64,000 nt of DNA, from positions 20,732,892-20,796,891 of the forward strand of contig OX421964.1 of NCBI GenBank assembly GCA_949128115.1, in the 5' to 3' direction. Source of the DNA: Anaspis maculata (lineage: Eukaryota > Arthropoda > Insecta > Coleoptera > Scraptiidae). Under the pieces are notes generated by a model. That model was not told the origin of the DNA. It saw only the letters and a list, made by a program, of their open reading frames with translations, and made no database searches. Below are positions 1 through 10,998 of the stretch, piece after piece. Within the stretch, counting starts at the first letter, position 1. Each line of letters begins with the position of its first letter. A program made the translations under genes and the position numbers.

Positions 1-1049
1 TACAATTCCTCCCGCAGGCAATTCATCATCAAATAACCCTTCAGGTTCTAGACGTCAAGTGAAACATTATTTTTTATAACGAAGCCACGGAAAAAATATA
101 ATGATAAGAAATAGAAAGCGACCAGAAAAGCGACGTTTTTCAAAGAACAGAATGACGCAAGCTAACACAAACACAGCTGCAAAAACTCTTAAAGTCAATT
201 CAAAGATAAACCTTATTCGTGTCACGACACGAAAAATATCAAGAATAGCCGGAACCCAGACGTACGCTAACAAAAATAAGTCTGAGTTATAGCCCAACAT
301 ACAATAGCAATGACGTACGTAGTGCAATTATGCGACTAGAGATTCCCTATCCAAAAGTCTCTCCCTGTAGAGCTGATTCGAAGAAAACTCTGAATTATAG
401 CTCAATAAATGTCAAATACTCAAGCCAAAATTTTTCATCTGAAGTGTTTTTTTCGTTGAATCGACGGCCGCTGTAGAAAAGATAAGACACGATCCTGCAC
501 AACACAAAGAATGTATAAAAAGCTGTATGAAAAGAGGAGCGTCCTATCCAGGGACCAGTATCAGTAGTACAAGTAGTATCAGCAGTATCAGAGTCATTCA
601 GTAGCAGTCAGCATCAGAGCAGTATTAGACCAGAGTACAGCAACAACCAGTACCCATAGAAACAAACAGTTCTTCAGCAAACAGCTTACAGTTTCTTCGT
701 ATGGTGTTTGTAGAATTGTGATTATGATTGTTATTATTTCCATACCATGTTTTTGCACCAAATGATTACCACTCGAAACTACGGTCTGTTTACATCATGT
801 TCTCTTCTTTTATTGACCCTGTAATATCAACTTTTCAATCTAGCCTAATTGCATTTAGTCTTCATTTTTTTTCACCCCTTTTGTATATTTTTCTTCTTTG
901 TTACTCGATAAATATTTAATTTTGTTTCCATTTGTTTTCCTGACAAGCGAACCCACGACGCCAACAAAGGCCAGGTAATTCTTCCTAATGATTCCCTTGG
1001 TTCAAGAAGTCATAATTGTAACAGGGTTTCATCCCGGCCCTGAATAACA
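1..1049. other. Unique AT-rich DNA, no gene recognised
   Basis: No convincing coding region or transposon end was seen. The stretch holds a TATAAAA at 514-520, followed about 45 bases later by a degenerate AGTATCAG-rich run (about 551-640) that resembles the leader of some insect LTR retrotransposons, but no matching LTR partner was found. The short open frames on both strands at 67-327 have no recognisable motif and look like chance ORFs. Confidence 0.4.
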
Positions 1050-2010
1050 CCTAGCTTTAGGAGCACTAGTGAGCCCCTTGTACCTTCATGTGATATTCGA
1101 CCTCTGTCGGGCCCTTCATTCCTCTATGAGGAATGAATTACACTATCTAGTGTAATTTTTGAGTCCTAATCACCTCTCTTGTTTTTTTCATGGCTTTCAG
1201 AATTTCACTGAGGCTCCTTTTGCAATCTTCTGCTATCAAGTGCTCCATTGGGCTCCCTTGTTCTGTTTTCATGTAATTTGAAGCCCTTCTGAAATTCCTT
1301 GCATTTTTTGTGATTTTTGGAGCAACAGAGAGCGAGAGAGCGTTGTGCTGTCATGTTATATACTCGAAGCTCTATTGGGCCCCATTATGCTTCCAAGTGC
1401 AGCTGGAGCCCTAAGGAGCCTCTCTATGTTTTTTTTTATGGCTTTCGGAGAAGATTCCAGTAACCTCCATTTTATGTTATTTTATTATAAAGAGCTCGAT
1501 TAGCTCCCCTTGTGTCTTGAATACCAATAGAAGTTCTTTAGAGCCCCTTTGCACTTTTTCAAGACTTTCGAAGCACTAGTAAACCCCTTGTGCATTTATG
1601 TAATATTTGGCTCCAATGGGTCGGTTGTGTCTTCAAATAATTATGATTTGGAGCCCTAATGAGCTCTCTATGCGCTTCATGACTTCCATAATTTCATTAA
1701 ACCCTCTTCGCCATCTTGTGTTATCCAGGCTCCAATGGGCCTTATTGTCTCATGTGATCTGAAGCCCTACTTGCCTTCTTGTATTTTCCGTTACTTAGTA
1801 GGCACCCTTGTGCTGTCATATCATGCGGAGCCCTTTTGGGACCGAATTCCCTTGTGTCCCTCAAATGTGGTTGGAGTTCTGATGATCCCCCCTTGGTTTT
1901 TTATGACTTATGACTTAAATGGCTTCCGGAGCCTTATCGGCCCCTTGTGCCCTCATGTGTCGTTTGAAGCCCTGATGACCCCTATTGTTTCTATCTCTCT
2001 CTTGTTTCTA
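1050..2010 (-). repeat. Degenerate satellite, ~40-bp monomers (block 1, left part)
   Basis: The block is an imperfect tandem array whose units read, on the minus strand, roughly GGGGGCTCA-n-AGGGCTCC followed by A-rich sequence ending in CACAA, each about 40 bp. It appears here in reverse orientation, so the plus strand shows repeated GAGCCC and CTTGTG words. The same family recurs at 4484-4860, 30050-32885 and 62575-64000. Long open frames across it, such as 1735-2076, arise from biased composition and are not regarded as genes. Confidence 0.75.
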
Positions 2011-2071
2011 TTACTCTATCTTTTCTTAATCCCAAGTTATGACGCCAAATGTGAAAACATTGTAAAAACTG

Positions 2072-2229
2072 GATGAAACGAGAAAGCCATCGGAACAAAA
2101 CCACAAAGATAAATCCTCACTGTTCCAAAAATGTCTTCGTTGTTATCGTCAATACTGTTATTGTTACTGGAAAAACTCTACAGAAAAACCCGCTGATAAC
2201 CTAGTAGTTGATGCAGGGCAAAAAAAAAA
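2072..2229 (+). repeat. Dispersed ~155-bp repeat ending in poly(A), copy 1
   Basis: This segment is closely similar to 27655-27799. Both begin near GGATG(A/G)AACGAG, share the central words TTGTTATCGTCAATACTGTTA, and end in GATGCAGGGC followed by a run of A. Similarity stops on both sides. The A-rich 3' end suggests a retroposed sequence, perhaps the 3' end of a SINE or LINE, but no polymerase III boxes or coding sequence were recognised. Confidence 0.6.
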
Positions 2230-2496
2230 CTATAAATATTGAAAATCAGTACAAGTAGGCCCTCCTGCTGCCTCTCTTACTGCCTGATGACACCTCCTGG
2301 GCATGCTTCCAATACAGTTATCAATTATTTCTTGAGGAAAAACAGCCCATTCTTCTTGTAGGGCGTTATTTAGATCTTCCAATCTCACTGCAGGTATTGG
2401 CCTGTTCGACAATCTCCGCTGAAGAAGATCCCAAATGTTTTCGACGGGGTTCAGGTCCGGCGACATTGCCGGCCACTCCATGCGCTTGATGTCATT
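2230..2496 (-). pseudogene. Tc1/mariner transposase, C-terminal part (split by a LINE)
   Basis: The minus-strand frame contains the signature MSPDLNPVENIWDLLQRRL, which is the C-terminal catalytic block of Tc1/mariner DDE transposases (cut-and-paste transposition at TA sites). The frame runs on to a stop after about 83 residues. The preceding portion of the same domain, containing FMDDNAPPHR, lies 1.9 kb away at 4406-4480 on the same strand, so one transposase gene has been split by the LINE at 2497-4405. A one-base shift also separates the two halves. No intact N-terminal helix-turn-helix region or terminal repeat was found, so this is a dead, truncated copy. Confidence 0.85.
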
Positions 2497-4405
2497 TGTT
2501 AACAGAATCAGCAGCTTCGTGAAAAGCTCGAATTTATTGCCGGAGAGTCAGGCAGGATTTCGTAATAATAGAAATTGTTCCGATAACATATTTACTTTGA
2601 ATGCAATAATCAATAACAGTTTACGCCTCCAAAATCGTAAAATTTGTACAATTTTTGTTGATTTCAGGAGGGTATTTGACTCCATGCAAAGTTATGGGAA
2701 CGTCTTCTGGAGTATGGCTTGAGTGGAAAGATAATTAGAATTATCAAACATATTTATTGTTCTGCGACAATGAATATTACTAAGGGCAGCTTAACGTCGG
2801 ATCCCATTAAAATTACTAAGGGTGTCCACCTCAGCCCATTGATGTTCTCTTTATTCATTCATTATATCGACGCATTTTTTAAAGCCAACGGTGTTTACGG
2901 GGTACCCCTCAGTAGTGATACAAATATAGTGACGTTATTGTATGCCGACGATTTGGTCGTTCTGGCGGCTATTTCGATCAATTTGAAAATAAGTATTTAT
3001 GTCCTTGAAACCTACTGTGATCGGCTTGACCTTGAGGTTAGTATAAGTAAAACAAAAATACTTTCAATTTTGAGAGGCATAATAGGCAACTTAGGTCCAT
3101 ATTTCTATAATGGTACAAAAATCGAAATTGTGAAGACTTATGAATACTTGGGAATTAAATTTCCAAGCACTGGGCATTTCCAGGAAGCTCTAAAGCATAG
3201 AATACAGAAAGCCAAGATGAGTTCTGCTGCTGTTATTTATTTGATTAATTCCTCCAAAATTTTTAACTGGGACGCTGTCATGAAATTATACACTACAGTA
3301 GTTATACCATCTTTCACTTACGGTGGATGTGTGGCTTGGGGTTTTGTAGATACCGAAAAATTGGAATTCATTCAGAACAATTTCATCAAAAATTCATTGT
3401 ATTTGCATCGAACAACACCGGGCTATATTCTAAGAACTGAAACGTCTTTGTCAGCATTGTGCTTGTATTCATTAAGCAAGCTTCAAAATTCATGAATAAA
3501 GTATCATATGAGTCTTGTCAGCGATATCCAAGAGTTGTTCTTGACAGATTGATTTCTCTGGACCGGTCTCCTAATAACAAATTGAAGTATAACTGGTATA
3601 GTCAACTACGTAACTTGTTGAAAACTAAATTTGATGTGGATCTGCCCAGCTATCCTTTTTCTGCTGAAGGTATTATTGAAATTGCAGAAAAGTGTAACAT
3701 CGCAGTGAGAAGAGAGGACTGGGACAAGATTCCTTTGAGTCAGCACTGCAGTTTTTACAAATATTTGCTACCGCAAGGAAAGCCTGACTTGGTGGGTGAT
3801 CTGCTTTTTAAGTTGAATCTACCTCTAAGTCATAGAAGATGTTTGACACAGTTGAGAACAGTGAATTCCTTTGATCTAAGTGTTTTTGTTAACGGTTTGA
3901 GCTATAAGGTGAGGAATGATCTGTAATCTCTCTGCAACCTTCAGAGGCGAGAGGATGTCATTCACATATTTTTTCAGTGCCCGTTGTATACCGGATTGAG
4001 ACATGCATTGTCCAGACTACAGAAGGAAGACCAACTTATTCTGCGGGATGTTGATCGACCTGGTGCCTCGATGATCCACAGATTCTTGGGGGAGGCAATG
4101 AGGTTGAGATCATTCGCTTTGAACGAGTAGGTGGGCAGCCAGCGACAGGATGACAATTTTCAGTTGTGAATATCATGAATTAATTAGTTTATTTATTTAT
4201 ATTTTTTTGCTTCTCTGTTTTTCGATTTTGGGTTTATTCACCTTCCGATTACTGAACTCTTGGAATGGGTGATTTTGGACTGCATTGCTTGATTTGTTAT
4301 AATTATAATTTTGTTTAAGTTTATATATCTCTCTCTCTCTTTGTTTATAATACTTGATTGTATTTGAGAAATAATAAATGATAATGATAATAATAATAAT
4401 GATAA
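2497..4405 (+). mobile_element. 5'-truncated non-LTR retrotransposon inserted in a Tc1 gene
   Basis: The element carries reverse-transcriptase fragments on the plus strand and ends in an irregular TAA/TGA microsatellite tail (about 4372-4405), as expected for target-primed insertion. It interrupts a Tc1 transposase. The flanks TGATGTCATT (2487-2496) and TGATGTGATT (4406-4415) match at 9 of 10 bases and are a plausible target-site duplication. The 5' end is truncated within the reverse-transcriptase domain. The clade could not be decided by eye. Confidence 0.75.
2510..4130 (+). pseudogene. Non-LTR reverse transcriptase (ORF2), frameshifted
   Basis: Three successive open pieces (2510-2720, 2719-3495 and 3459-3926) plus a short in-line continuation to about 4129 together read as the C-terminal half of a LINE ORF2. 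Visible landmarks are SQAGFRNNRNCSDN and VDFRRVFDS (RT finger/palm blocks), then the catalytic box LLYADDLVVLAA at about 2937-2972. The sequence REDVIHIFFQCPLY near 3950-3985 is the usual C-terminal Cys/His-type tail. At least three frameshifts join the pieces and the endonuclease is absent, so it is not functional. The normal role is nicking and reverse transcription at the target in the nucleus. Confidence 0.8.
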
Positions 4406-4412
4406 TGATGTG
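4372..4412 (+). repeat. TAA/TGA microsatellite, LINE 3' tail
   Basis: An irregular run of AATAATGATAA-like units directly follows the AT-rich 3' UTR of the LINE and abuts the second Tc1 fragment. This position marks it as the retrotransposon tail rather than an independent microsatellite. Confidence 0.7.
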
Positions 4413-4480
4413 ATTCGTCTCGAAAAAAGGAGTTCACTACCGCTGTTCTGTGGGGTGGAGCGTTGTCGTCCATAAAGATT
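4406..4480 (-). pseudogene. Tc1/mariner transposase, middle fragment
   Basis: On the minus strand this short piece reads FMDDNAPPHRTAVVNSFF, the block around the second catalytic aspartate of Tc1-type transposases. It precedes in protein order the C-terminal piece at 2230-2496, the LINE lying between them. A stop codon occurs three codons upstream of it, where satellite DNA begins, so the N-terminal two-thirds of the gene are missing. Confidence 0.8.
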
Positions 4481-4483
4481 CAT

Positions 4484-4860
4484 AGCTTTCCATAGCTATC
4501 GGAATGCCAGTGAGCCCTCTGTTGCCTTGTTATGTTATCCAGAGATTCATTGAGTCTTCTTGTTTCTTCAACGTTTTTTGAAGCCCTGTTGAGCCCTCTC
4601 ACCATCTTTCCGTAGCTTTCGGAACATTAGTAAGCACCTCATGCCTTCATAATATGATATTCGGGGCCCCATCGGACCCCCGTCTGTCCTCAAGCGTAGT
4701 ATGGAGCCCTTATTAGTCCTCTTATTCTAATATTGGCTCTCATGGTATCAGTGAATCTCCTTTTGCTTTTATTTGTTATATCAAGTTCAATTGGGCCCCC
4801 TTGTGTCGTCAATATCGTTTCAAGCCTTACTGAGCCTCGTTGGTTTTCATGTACTTAAGA
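4484..4860 (-). repeat. Degenerate satellite (block 1, right part)
   Basis: The same ~40-bp GAGCCC-type monomers as at 1050-2010 occur here in the same orientation. The two parts probably formed one array that was interrupted by the Tc1 copy, which was later interrupted by the LINE. Confidence 0.65.
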
Positions 4861-5015
4861 CTAATTAATAGCTCACAACAACCATTGGAGCTCCGAGTAT
4901 CCGGAGCATGGACTTCGTGACATGATGTACATGCACAACGACGCAGGAATTTTTGAGGATTAATCTACGAAAAGCACTGTTTGTTCCAGTTTCTTGGTTT
5001 TTGAATTTCCAGCTA

Positions 5016-5942
5016 TAGTGGGTTCATCTGTACCGTGATTCTAGTCGGCTGTGAGATTTTGTTTTCAAGTCTCCAAATCTGAAATATAGAAAATCCCCAA
5101 AACTTTGCGGTTGGCTGCTCTTGCTTCATTTAGCGTTCGTCGTTCGGACCACTTTTGGAACGTATTTTTACGCATATCCTTTGCAGATAGACGGAATATT
5201 TTTGCAGGACGTGATGTATGACGCTTTTTTCCATTATATTGGGAAATAAAGTAATTTTTCGACCTGTTTTAAATTTTCGCCAATGGACAAATAAATCAAA
5301 GCAGCTTTGACATTTGACAGGTGTCAAAAATATCTCTAACCCTAACCTCTTGAAACCGGTTCAACTTTAGGTTGATTCAAACTAAAAAAATACTAAGTCT
5401 TCGTTCAAAAAAAAGGGGTCCCATGGAATCATCAATCCTTTCACCTCTTGCAGTCGAAAAGACACGCGAATCATGAAGCACTATTGGCAAGACAAGTAAC
5501 ATCTCAGCAGGCCTGCAGTTGCAGCAGGATTTACGTATAAAAAAATAATTAAACCGAATTTCAAGAAACCCAGCCGCTCAAAGTTACGTATTGGACCGAA
5601 ATTCATGTGAGTACCTTCAGTTTGTAATTTGCTTCCGTTTTAGAGCTTGGCGGAACGAGTTTCTATCGGCCTTGAATGGTCGTCGTCAAGATGACTTAAA
5701 TTGAAGGCGGCCCCGTAGGGTTCTGGTGTCTAAATGACGGTAATACAGCTCTGCGGCCCTCTAGTCGCCTTTCCAATTATGACAAGGTCAGTTTTCCAAG
5801 ATTTTAATATCAATTTGATAAGAAATATAACTTTACTTCCAGAGAAGTCAGTTTCACACCAGGTAAAAAGGCAGCAAGCCTACAATGATAAAGTAGAAAA
5901 TTTGCCCAGCCAACTAGAGTCACAGTACAAGTAAACCTACTA
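5016..5942. mobile_element. TA-flanked inverted-repeat DNA element, copy 1 (927 bp)
   Basis: The ends are inverted repeats of about 48 bp. The left end begins TAGTGGGTTCA and the right end finishes TAAACCTACTA, and both continue with a shared block containing GTACCGTGATTCTAG or its counterpart. TA lies outside both ends (5014-5015 and 5943-5944), fitting a TA target duplication. A second member of the family is at 36284-37096. Short internal open frames (5130-5327 minus, 5734-5934 plus) show no transposase motif, so it is probably non-autonomous. Confidence 0.8.
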
Positions 5943-7240
5943 TAGCTTTGGATTTCTATTATCAACCTTGTTCAATAATGAAAAATAATCAGTTCTATTA
6001 TTAGGTGTTAGGTACTTATAGGCATGTAGGTATATTAGGTGGGTATAGGTCGACGGAAACCAAATAATTGAGGGTCGCGTGGCCTCAATCTCAGTTTTTC
6101 ATTCTGACAGACAACAAACAAAAAAGTTCGTCACGTCACGTTCACGTTGCCATGATCCTTGTATCGGGATCATTTTGGCAGCAATTGAAAATTCTAATTT
6201 CCATTTTTTTTTTCAGGAAAACGGGACACTTGCGCGGTTTCTTCAGTTGCGATAGCAATTTATCACAGAGAAGTGCAAAAGCACGTTTCATTTGAAAATC
6301 ATGCGTTCACCCTATAGTAGCCATTCTATATCTCTGCCCTCTCTACTTCCTATACGATTTCTTATCTCGTCCAACAGCAACGATGATCAAAGTGCGTAAC
6401 TTGCTGAATCGTGTAATGCTCAGATATTTCTAAACTATAAATGACCTGGCCATTACAGTACCAGCATCGGCAGTGTATACGGCCTAGCAAAAACAGGAAC
6501 TGGTGGAATGGCAGCAGCAGGAGCGCCCTGTTCCCTGTGCTGTGCTCTCGCACACATACATTCTGTGTGGCACACACAGTAGGGGAGTCGAGATAAGGGG
6601 GTAATTACGCGCTGGACCACGGCCGTCTTTAATCAATAGCACGAGCCAAGTCGTGTGTGCGTCCTACGTCCGTCCCCCTCGCCGCCACCGCCACCACCAC
6701 CGGGATGATGGCCCCCCTCGCCTTGCCCACCCCCCTGCGACACTAACTTCATTTGCATGCCTAGAGCGCTCGCCCACCAGAGTGGAATATTGGATAACCT
6801 AATGTATGACTCGCCTCTGTCGCCTCGCTCTCCCCTAGTTAGTCCGCATTCCTGCTTGTGTCCTGTGTGTGCGGAGTGTGCGAGTGTGTGTGCGATAGAG
6901 TGTGTGGTACAGGGGAGGTGGTGGTGCTGGGAGGTGGACATGCCAAAAATTGCCCCACATTTTCCGCATTTCAAGCAAGAAACTTCCTGGTACCCCTCGT
7001 GGTCATCATTAACCTAAGCTCGTCCTGATTTTCTTTTTACTAATGAAAACGAAAAGTGTTAGTTTTCAAAAGGCTCAGCACACAATCTGTATAGGTATTT
7101 AAAAAGCCGATGTTCTTCTGTCATAGATATTTAATAGCAAAGTTATAATAAATAAACACTTAGTTGCATACTCTTCAAGGGTATCAAAGTTGACTGAGAG
7201 AAAGTACTGAACGTTAAACAAAGAAAAATAACTATATCGT
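5943..7240. other. Unique DNA with a GC-rich, low-complexity core
   Basis: No gene or transposon was recognised. At about 6660-6930 the DNA is GC-rich with CCACCACC and GTGTGTG runs. The open frames across it on both strands are glycine- or serine-rich with no domain and are probably compositional. It could be a host CpG-type or regulatory segment, but nothing here proves that. Confidence 0.3.
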
Positions 7241-7249
7241 TCAAACTTC

Positions 7250-7620
7250 AAATCGAAACTATCAATTTTGAGTTGAGAATAATCAATTTTGAACTGAGAT
7301 GAACAACTTCAAACTGGGGATAAACAATTTAAAATTGATATTAAACAACTCCAAATTGAGATCGATGATAAATTCAATATGGAAGAGAAAGACGGATTGA
7401 TTTAACTTTTCTCTTTGCTTGTCATAACTCAGTCGAAAGAGTATCTCATCTCCATCTTAAAATACATTGCTCCAGATTTATTCGTTCTTCTCCAAAATCA
7501 ATTATTCATCGCTGTCAATTTGAAGTTGTTTAGTGCAAATTTGAAATTGGTAATTTCATTTTGAAGTCGACTATTCCCAATTTCAAATTGATTTATCACA
7601 ATTTGAAGTCAAGAAGTCGT
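7250..7620. repeat. Degenerate inverted minisatellite (TCAATTTTGAA words)
   Basis: The first half (7250-7380) repeats variants of CAATTTTGAATTGAGA with about 30-bp spacing. The second half (7490-7620) carries the complementary orientation, CAATTTGAAGT and similar. The two halves form a loose dyad around 7440. No coding potential was seen. Confidence 0.5.
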
Positions 7621-8469
7621 ATTCTATGCAAATAAGACCATAATGAAAAGAATTGCGAAAACCCTTATGAAAAGCTGTTTTTTTTATACCTATATGAATC
7701 ATGAACTCTTGAGAGGGTCGGAAGTTGAAGGTTCAAAAAGTTGTCACCTGTATCGTAGGGGCAACATTTTTTTTTACGCCGCCGCCCCTCACCTACAGTG
7801 ACTAAGTAATGCAAGTTTTTGAAGAGATACAAATGTCAGTCGCTCAAGGACCTTAAAAAATGTTGAGATACCAATTTTGAAATATTGTTGGCTGTCATAA
7901 TGAAGAAGTACTCAATTTGAAATTTTTGGCTTCACCATCTACAGTTTTGTCAGGATATTTCAAAAAGGGCCAAAGATACATATATTGGCTATCTTGACAT
8001 ATTTGAGATAGTCATAGAATAGCGCTACTTTTTGGCCATTCAACCGGCTTTGCATCTTTCACCACTTCCGAGATTTCAGATCCCAATAGTAAGCGTTGAA
8101 AAACGGGGCACCTTGTATTCATTCATTAATTCAATCGCGGTGAAAAGACAGCAGTTACAGACTAGAAAGTGGAAAGCAAAACAATCTCTTATTTGGTCTT
8201 TGTTGACCGATTTTGTAAAATATAGGCTTATGTTGTAGCTCAAGGCTGAGGTAAGAAGAATCGAGGATTGGAATAAACCTAGGTACGCATCGCAGAGCCT
8301 CTCCTGTTCAATTCCTAGCCCCTGCCTCCTCGTGGCGAACCTGGTAACCTGAGCAACCCTGTGGTATGTTGGATAACCAACTCCAGTGGAAAGCAAGGTC
8401 AGGGCTGAAGGGGACGGAAAAAATGGTCCTCCGAATGACCCCACACTGTGAAAAGGAATGCAAGAACTA
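7621..8469. other. Unique DNA; possible RTE 5' leader near its right end
   Basis: No gene was recognised. The GC-rich part at about 8240-8470 lies directly before an RTE endonuclease remnant and may be that element's 5' untranslated leader. The long minus-strand open frame at 8076-8504 has no known domain. Confidence 0.3.
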
Positions 8470-9180
8470 TGATGCAGACGGGTAAAATGTTTGGAATTAT
8501 CCATGAAATTACGAAATATGATATGGACGTGGTAGCTCTCTAGGAAATGAGATGGGAAGGACAGTGCACGGGAGAAGAAAGACTACACAATTTTGTACAG
8601 CGGATGTAAGGACGGAAGGGAAAGGTACGGATTTGGATTTTATGTGAGCAGGAAAATGGAACATGCGCTGTTGGGATTTGAGCCAGTGAACGAAAGATTG
8701 TGCCAAATGAAAAGCAAGGTAAGGTTCAACATCTATCTTTCATTTCAGCATACACACCTACAGAAGAAAGTGAAGATCATGGAAAAGACATACTTTCTGT
8801 TGAGCTGGAAAATCTTTGTGAGATGATAAGCAGACATGAAACCTTGATAGTAATATGTGCATCAAAAGCAGATACTTCCCACAAAAAGATACACATAAAG
8901 ATACCTGGCGAACACCTGATAGAGAAACCGTGAATCAAATTGATCATGCACCGATTTTTTTTTTTTTGCCAAAGTTCTAGCTCGTTGGCCACGAAAGGGA
9001 ACTATACATATAATGAGCCTTATGCACTGATAGATAAAAGACATGCATCATCGATTACGAACGTGAAAACATGCAGAGGCGCAGACTGCGATTCAGACCA
9101 TTACTGGTTAGGGTAGATTTGCGACAGAGAATAGCTAACAACAGGAAGGACAAGCAAGAAGCACTACACTACAATTGAAG
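8470..9180 (+). pseudogene. RTE-clade LINE, apurinic-like endonuclease remnant
   Basis: Fragments in two frames read as the N-terminal endonuclease of an RTE-type (BovB/craTKR-like) retrotransposon. Landmarks are KYDMDVVAL followed by EMRWEG near 8513-8560 with a stop replacing the conserved Gln, FGFYVSRKME near 8630-8660, GFEPVNERLC near 8673-8702, and ISAYTPTEESED near 8737-8780. Near 9040-9170 the end of the domain is visible as HASSITNVKTCRGADCDSDH. This domain normally nicks the genomic target. Several stops and frameshifts make it non-functional. The reverse transcriptase that should follow is missing; the 3' tip of an RTE is seen 1.2 kb downstream. Confidence 0.8.
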
Positions 9181-9639
9181 GCACCCGCATTTGGCAAGCC
9201 GAACATGATCCGGAGGAAAATAGATCGAAGTCGAAGAATCAAGTTATATGTGAATAGTCAGAGTCAAGTGATCATTGAAAGATGTCGCTAGTTATGTAAT
9301 TCATACGTGACAACTCAGCAACTCTCTATATTACGATTCACTAGCACCACCCCTGTTCTTCGCTATACCAGTAAACCAGTGTTTCGGCGCGCCATGACAT
9401 GTCGTACACCACACCAGCGCTCGATATCAAGTTGCTAGATGGGATTGTTTTTACGGCTATACATCGTTCGCGGTCGTTTTGGATACGATAAATGGATACC
9501 GAATGACTTAGAATGGAGAAGTATCGAGGGAAATTGACCATTGCACCTGGACCGATCCGCCTGGGCCACCCATCCGCCCCCGGCTTGTCACGTCTGTTGC
9601 CGAGTGCGAGTGCCTCTGCGGGTCTGCTAGAGAAGAGTT
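9181..9639. other. GC-richer DNA between the RTE remnant and a minisatellite
   Basis: No transposon ends or domains were recognised. Overlapping minus-strand open frames at 9341-9729 appear to be compositional and run into the minisatellite. Confidence 0.3.
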
Positions 9640-10190
9640 TCGACTCACTTCGAAGAAGCTGAGCCAAGACCCGTTGATGCTGCGTCGCGACCCACCCAGA
9701 GACCGTAGCCCTTCGATTATGAGTCTCAACCCACTTGGACGATGCTGAGACGAAGCACCGGCTGATGCGTCTCAGCCCACCTGGAGAATGTCGAGTTGGA
9801 ATCTTTTGGAGATTCCAACTCCAGTGTTTCGATCCCCTTGGTAAAGTTGAGTTGAGATCCTCTTAGGATGAGTTTCGATCCACCTAGAGGCCGATGAGTC
9901 GCTACTCTTTGAGTTCCGACCCACCTCTAGGATGTAGAGTCGAAGTTCTTGGATGTTGAGTCTCGATCCGCCTCTAGTTGAAACCCTTCGATGACGAGCT
10001 CCAACCCTTCTCCAGGTGGCTGTGCTAAGGCCCCTCCGATGCTGAGTTTCGATCCATCTTCAAGTTGCAGAGTTGAGATCCGTTGATGATGTGTTTCGAT
10101 TCCCCTCCCGGATGCTGAGCTACGATCCTTCGACGAAGAGTTTTGACCCACCTCGATGATGTAGAGTTGAAACCTCTAGATGATCCAGGC
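9640..10190. repeat. ~25-bp minisatellite (GATGCTGAGTTTCGATCCACCT)
   Basis: At least twenty imperfect units of about 23-26 bp occur, each a variant of GATG-TGAGTTTCGACCC followed by ACCTC. The units keep minus-strand frames open (9927-10151 and neighbours), giving Ser/Glu/Asp-rich peptides that I do not regard as genes. Confidence 0.7.
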
Positions 10191-10384
10191 TCGATATAAG
10201 CGAGTTCCCTCGTTCCGGTATCTCTCGTAACGGAGTGATGACCTCGGCGTGATTGGTGCTTACGATTAAGCTTTGTCGTGGAGAATGTATCATGGGACTT
10301 ACGCATTCGTTCTGAATCCGCCTGCATGTGCTGGTATCTGCGCAACGTCTGCCATCGGTACAGCCATTATCAAGCCTTTTCCGT

Positions 10385-10515
10385 CTTATTGAACATAAGA
10401 AGCTGGAGGTCGGTAGCAGAGGAAAGAGATGGATGGAGGCGGATTGTAGAGGAAGTCAAGGTCCGTCCTGAACTGTAGCACTTAGCATGATGATAATGGC
10501 GATAACAAAGATCAG
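10385..10515 (+). pseudogene. RTE-clade LINE, extreme 3' end
   Basis: The plus-strand frame ending at 10478 carries RDGWRRIVEEVKVRPEL before the stop. This closely resembles the usual C-terminus of RTE-type ORF2 proteins. A short GATGATAATGG tail follows. It lies in the same orientation as the endonuclease remnant at 8470-9180, so the two may be the ends of one element whose middle was replaced by the minisatellite region. Confidence 0.6.
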
Positions 10516-10998
10516 AACTGGTGACTATCCCTTCAAGTGTGAAGAAAAATTTGACAATAAGAACGTAACGTAGGTTAATTGCATTTTCAGCCAAGGAAGG
10601 TTCAGTCAGTATTATCTCCTGAAAATTGAATTTGTTGATTGGAACCCGCGCCGACAATTTTTATCTCGTTCAATCTGAAATATCTACCTCAAAATCTTCA
10701 GAACGTATAGTCTATTTGAAGACAAGTTGATTTTGGTTCAGTTTCTTACCTAAATTGGATTTCTAGGGTGCCTCACCGTTGGGTCACCTTTGATTCAATC
10801 GCTCCTCTAGAATTTTCTTCTAAGATTACTTTTGATACTTGACGCTTCTTGTCCCAGCTTTTAGCTTCAACAAGAGCCGTAATCTCCCAAAATCCTTCAA
10901 CAACGAGAAAAGTTCTTGTTGAAAGACTAGAAGGCTGCATTTTTGAGATATTCCTGTAATTAAAAGAGATAAGCAAACATTTGGAAAAACACCTCATT
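10516..10998. other. Unique DNA, nothing recognised
   Basis: No coding region, repeat or transposon end could be supported. The minus-strand frame 10773-10997 has no recognisable motif. Confidence 0.4.

Noticed and set aside
510..960. LTR-like leader with TATAAAA and CAGTATCAG repeats
   Set aside because: No partner LTR, no primer-binding site or polypurine tract, and TATA-to-initiator spacing is too long.
6633..7017. Overlapping open frames on both strands (Gly/His-rich and Ser/Cys-rich)
   Set aside because: The sequence is low-complexity GC-rich DNA with CCACCACC and TGTGTG runs; no domain and no codon signal separates either strand.
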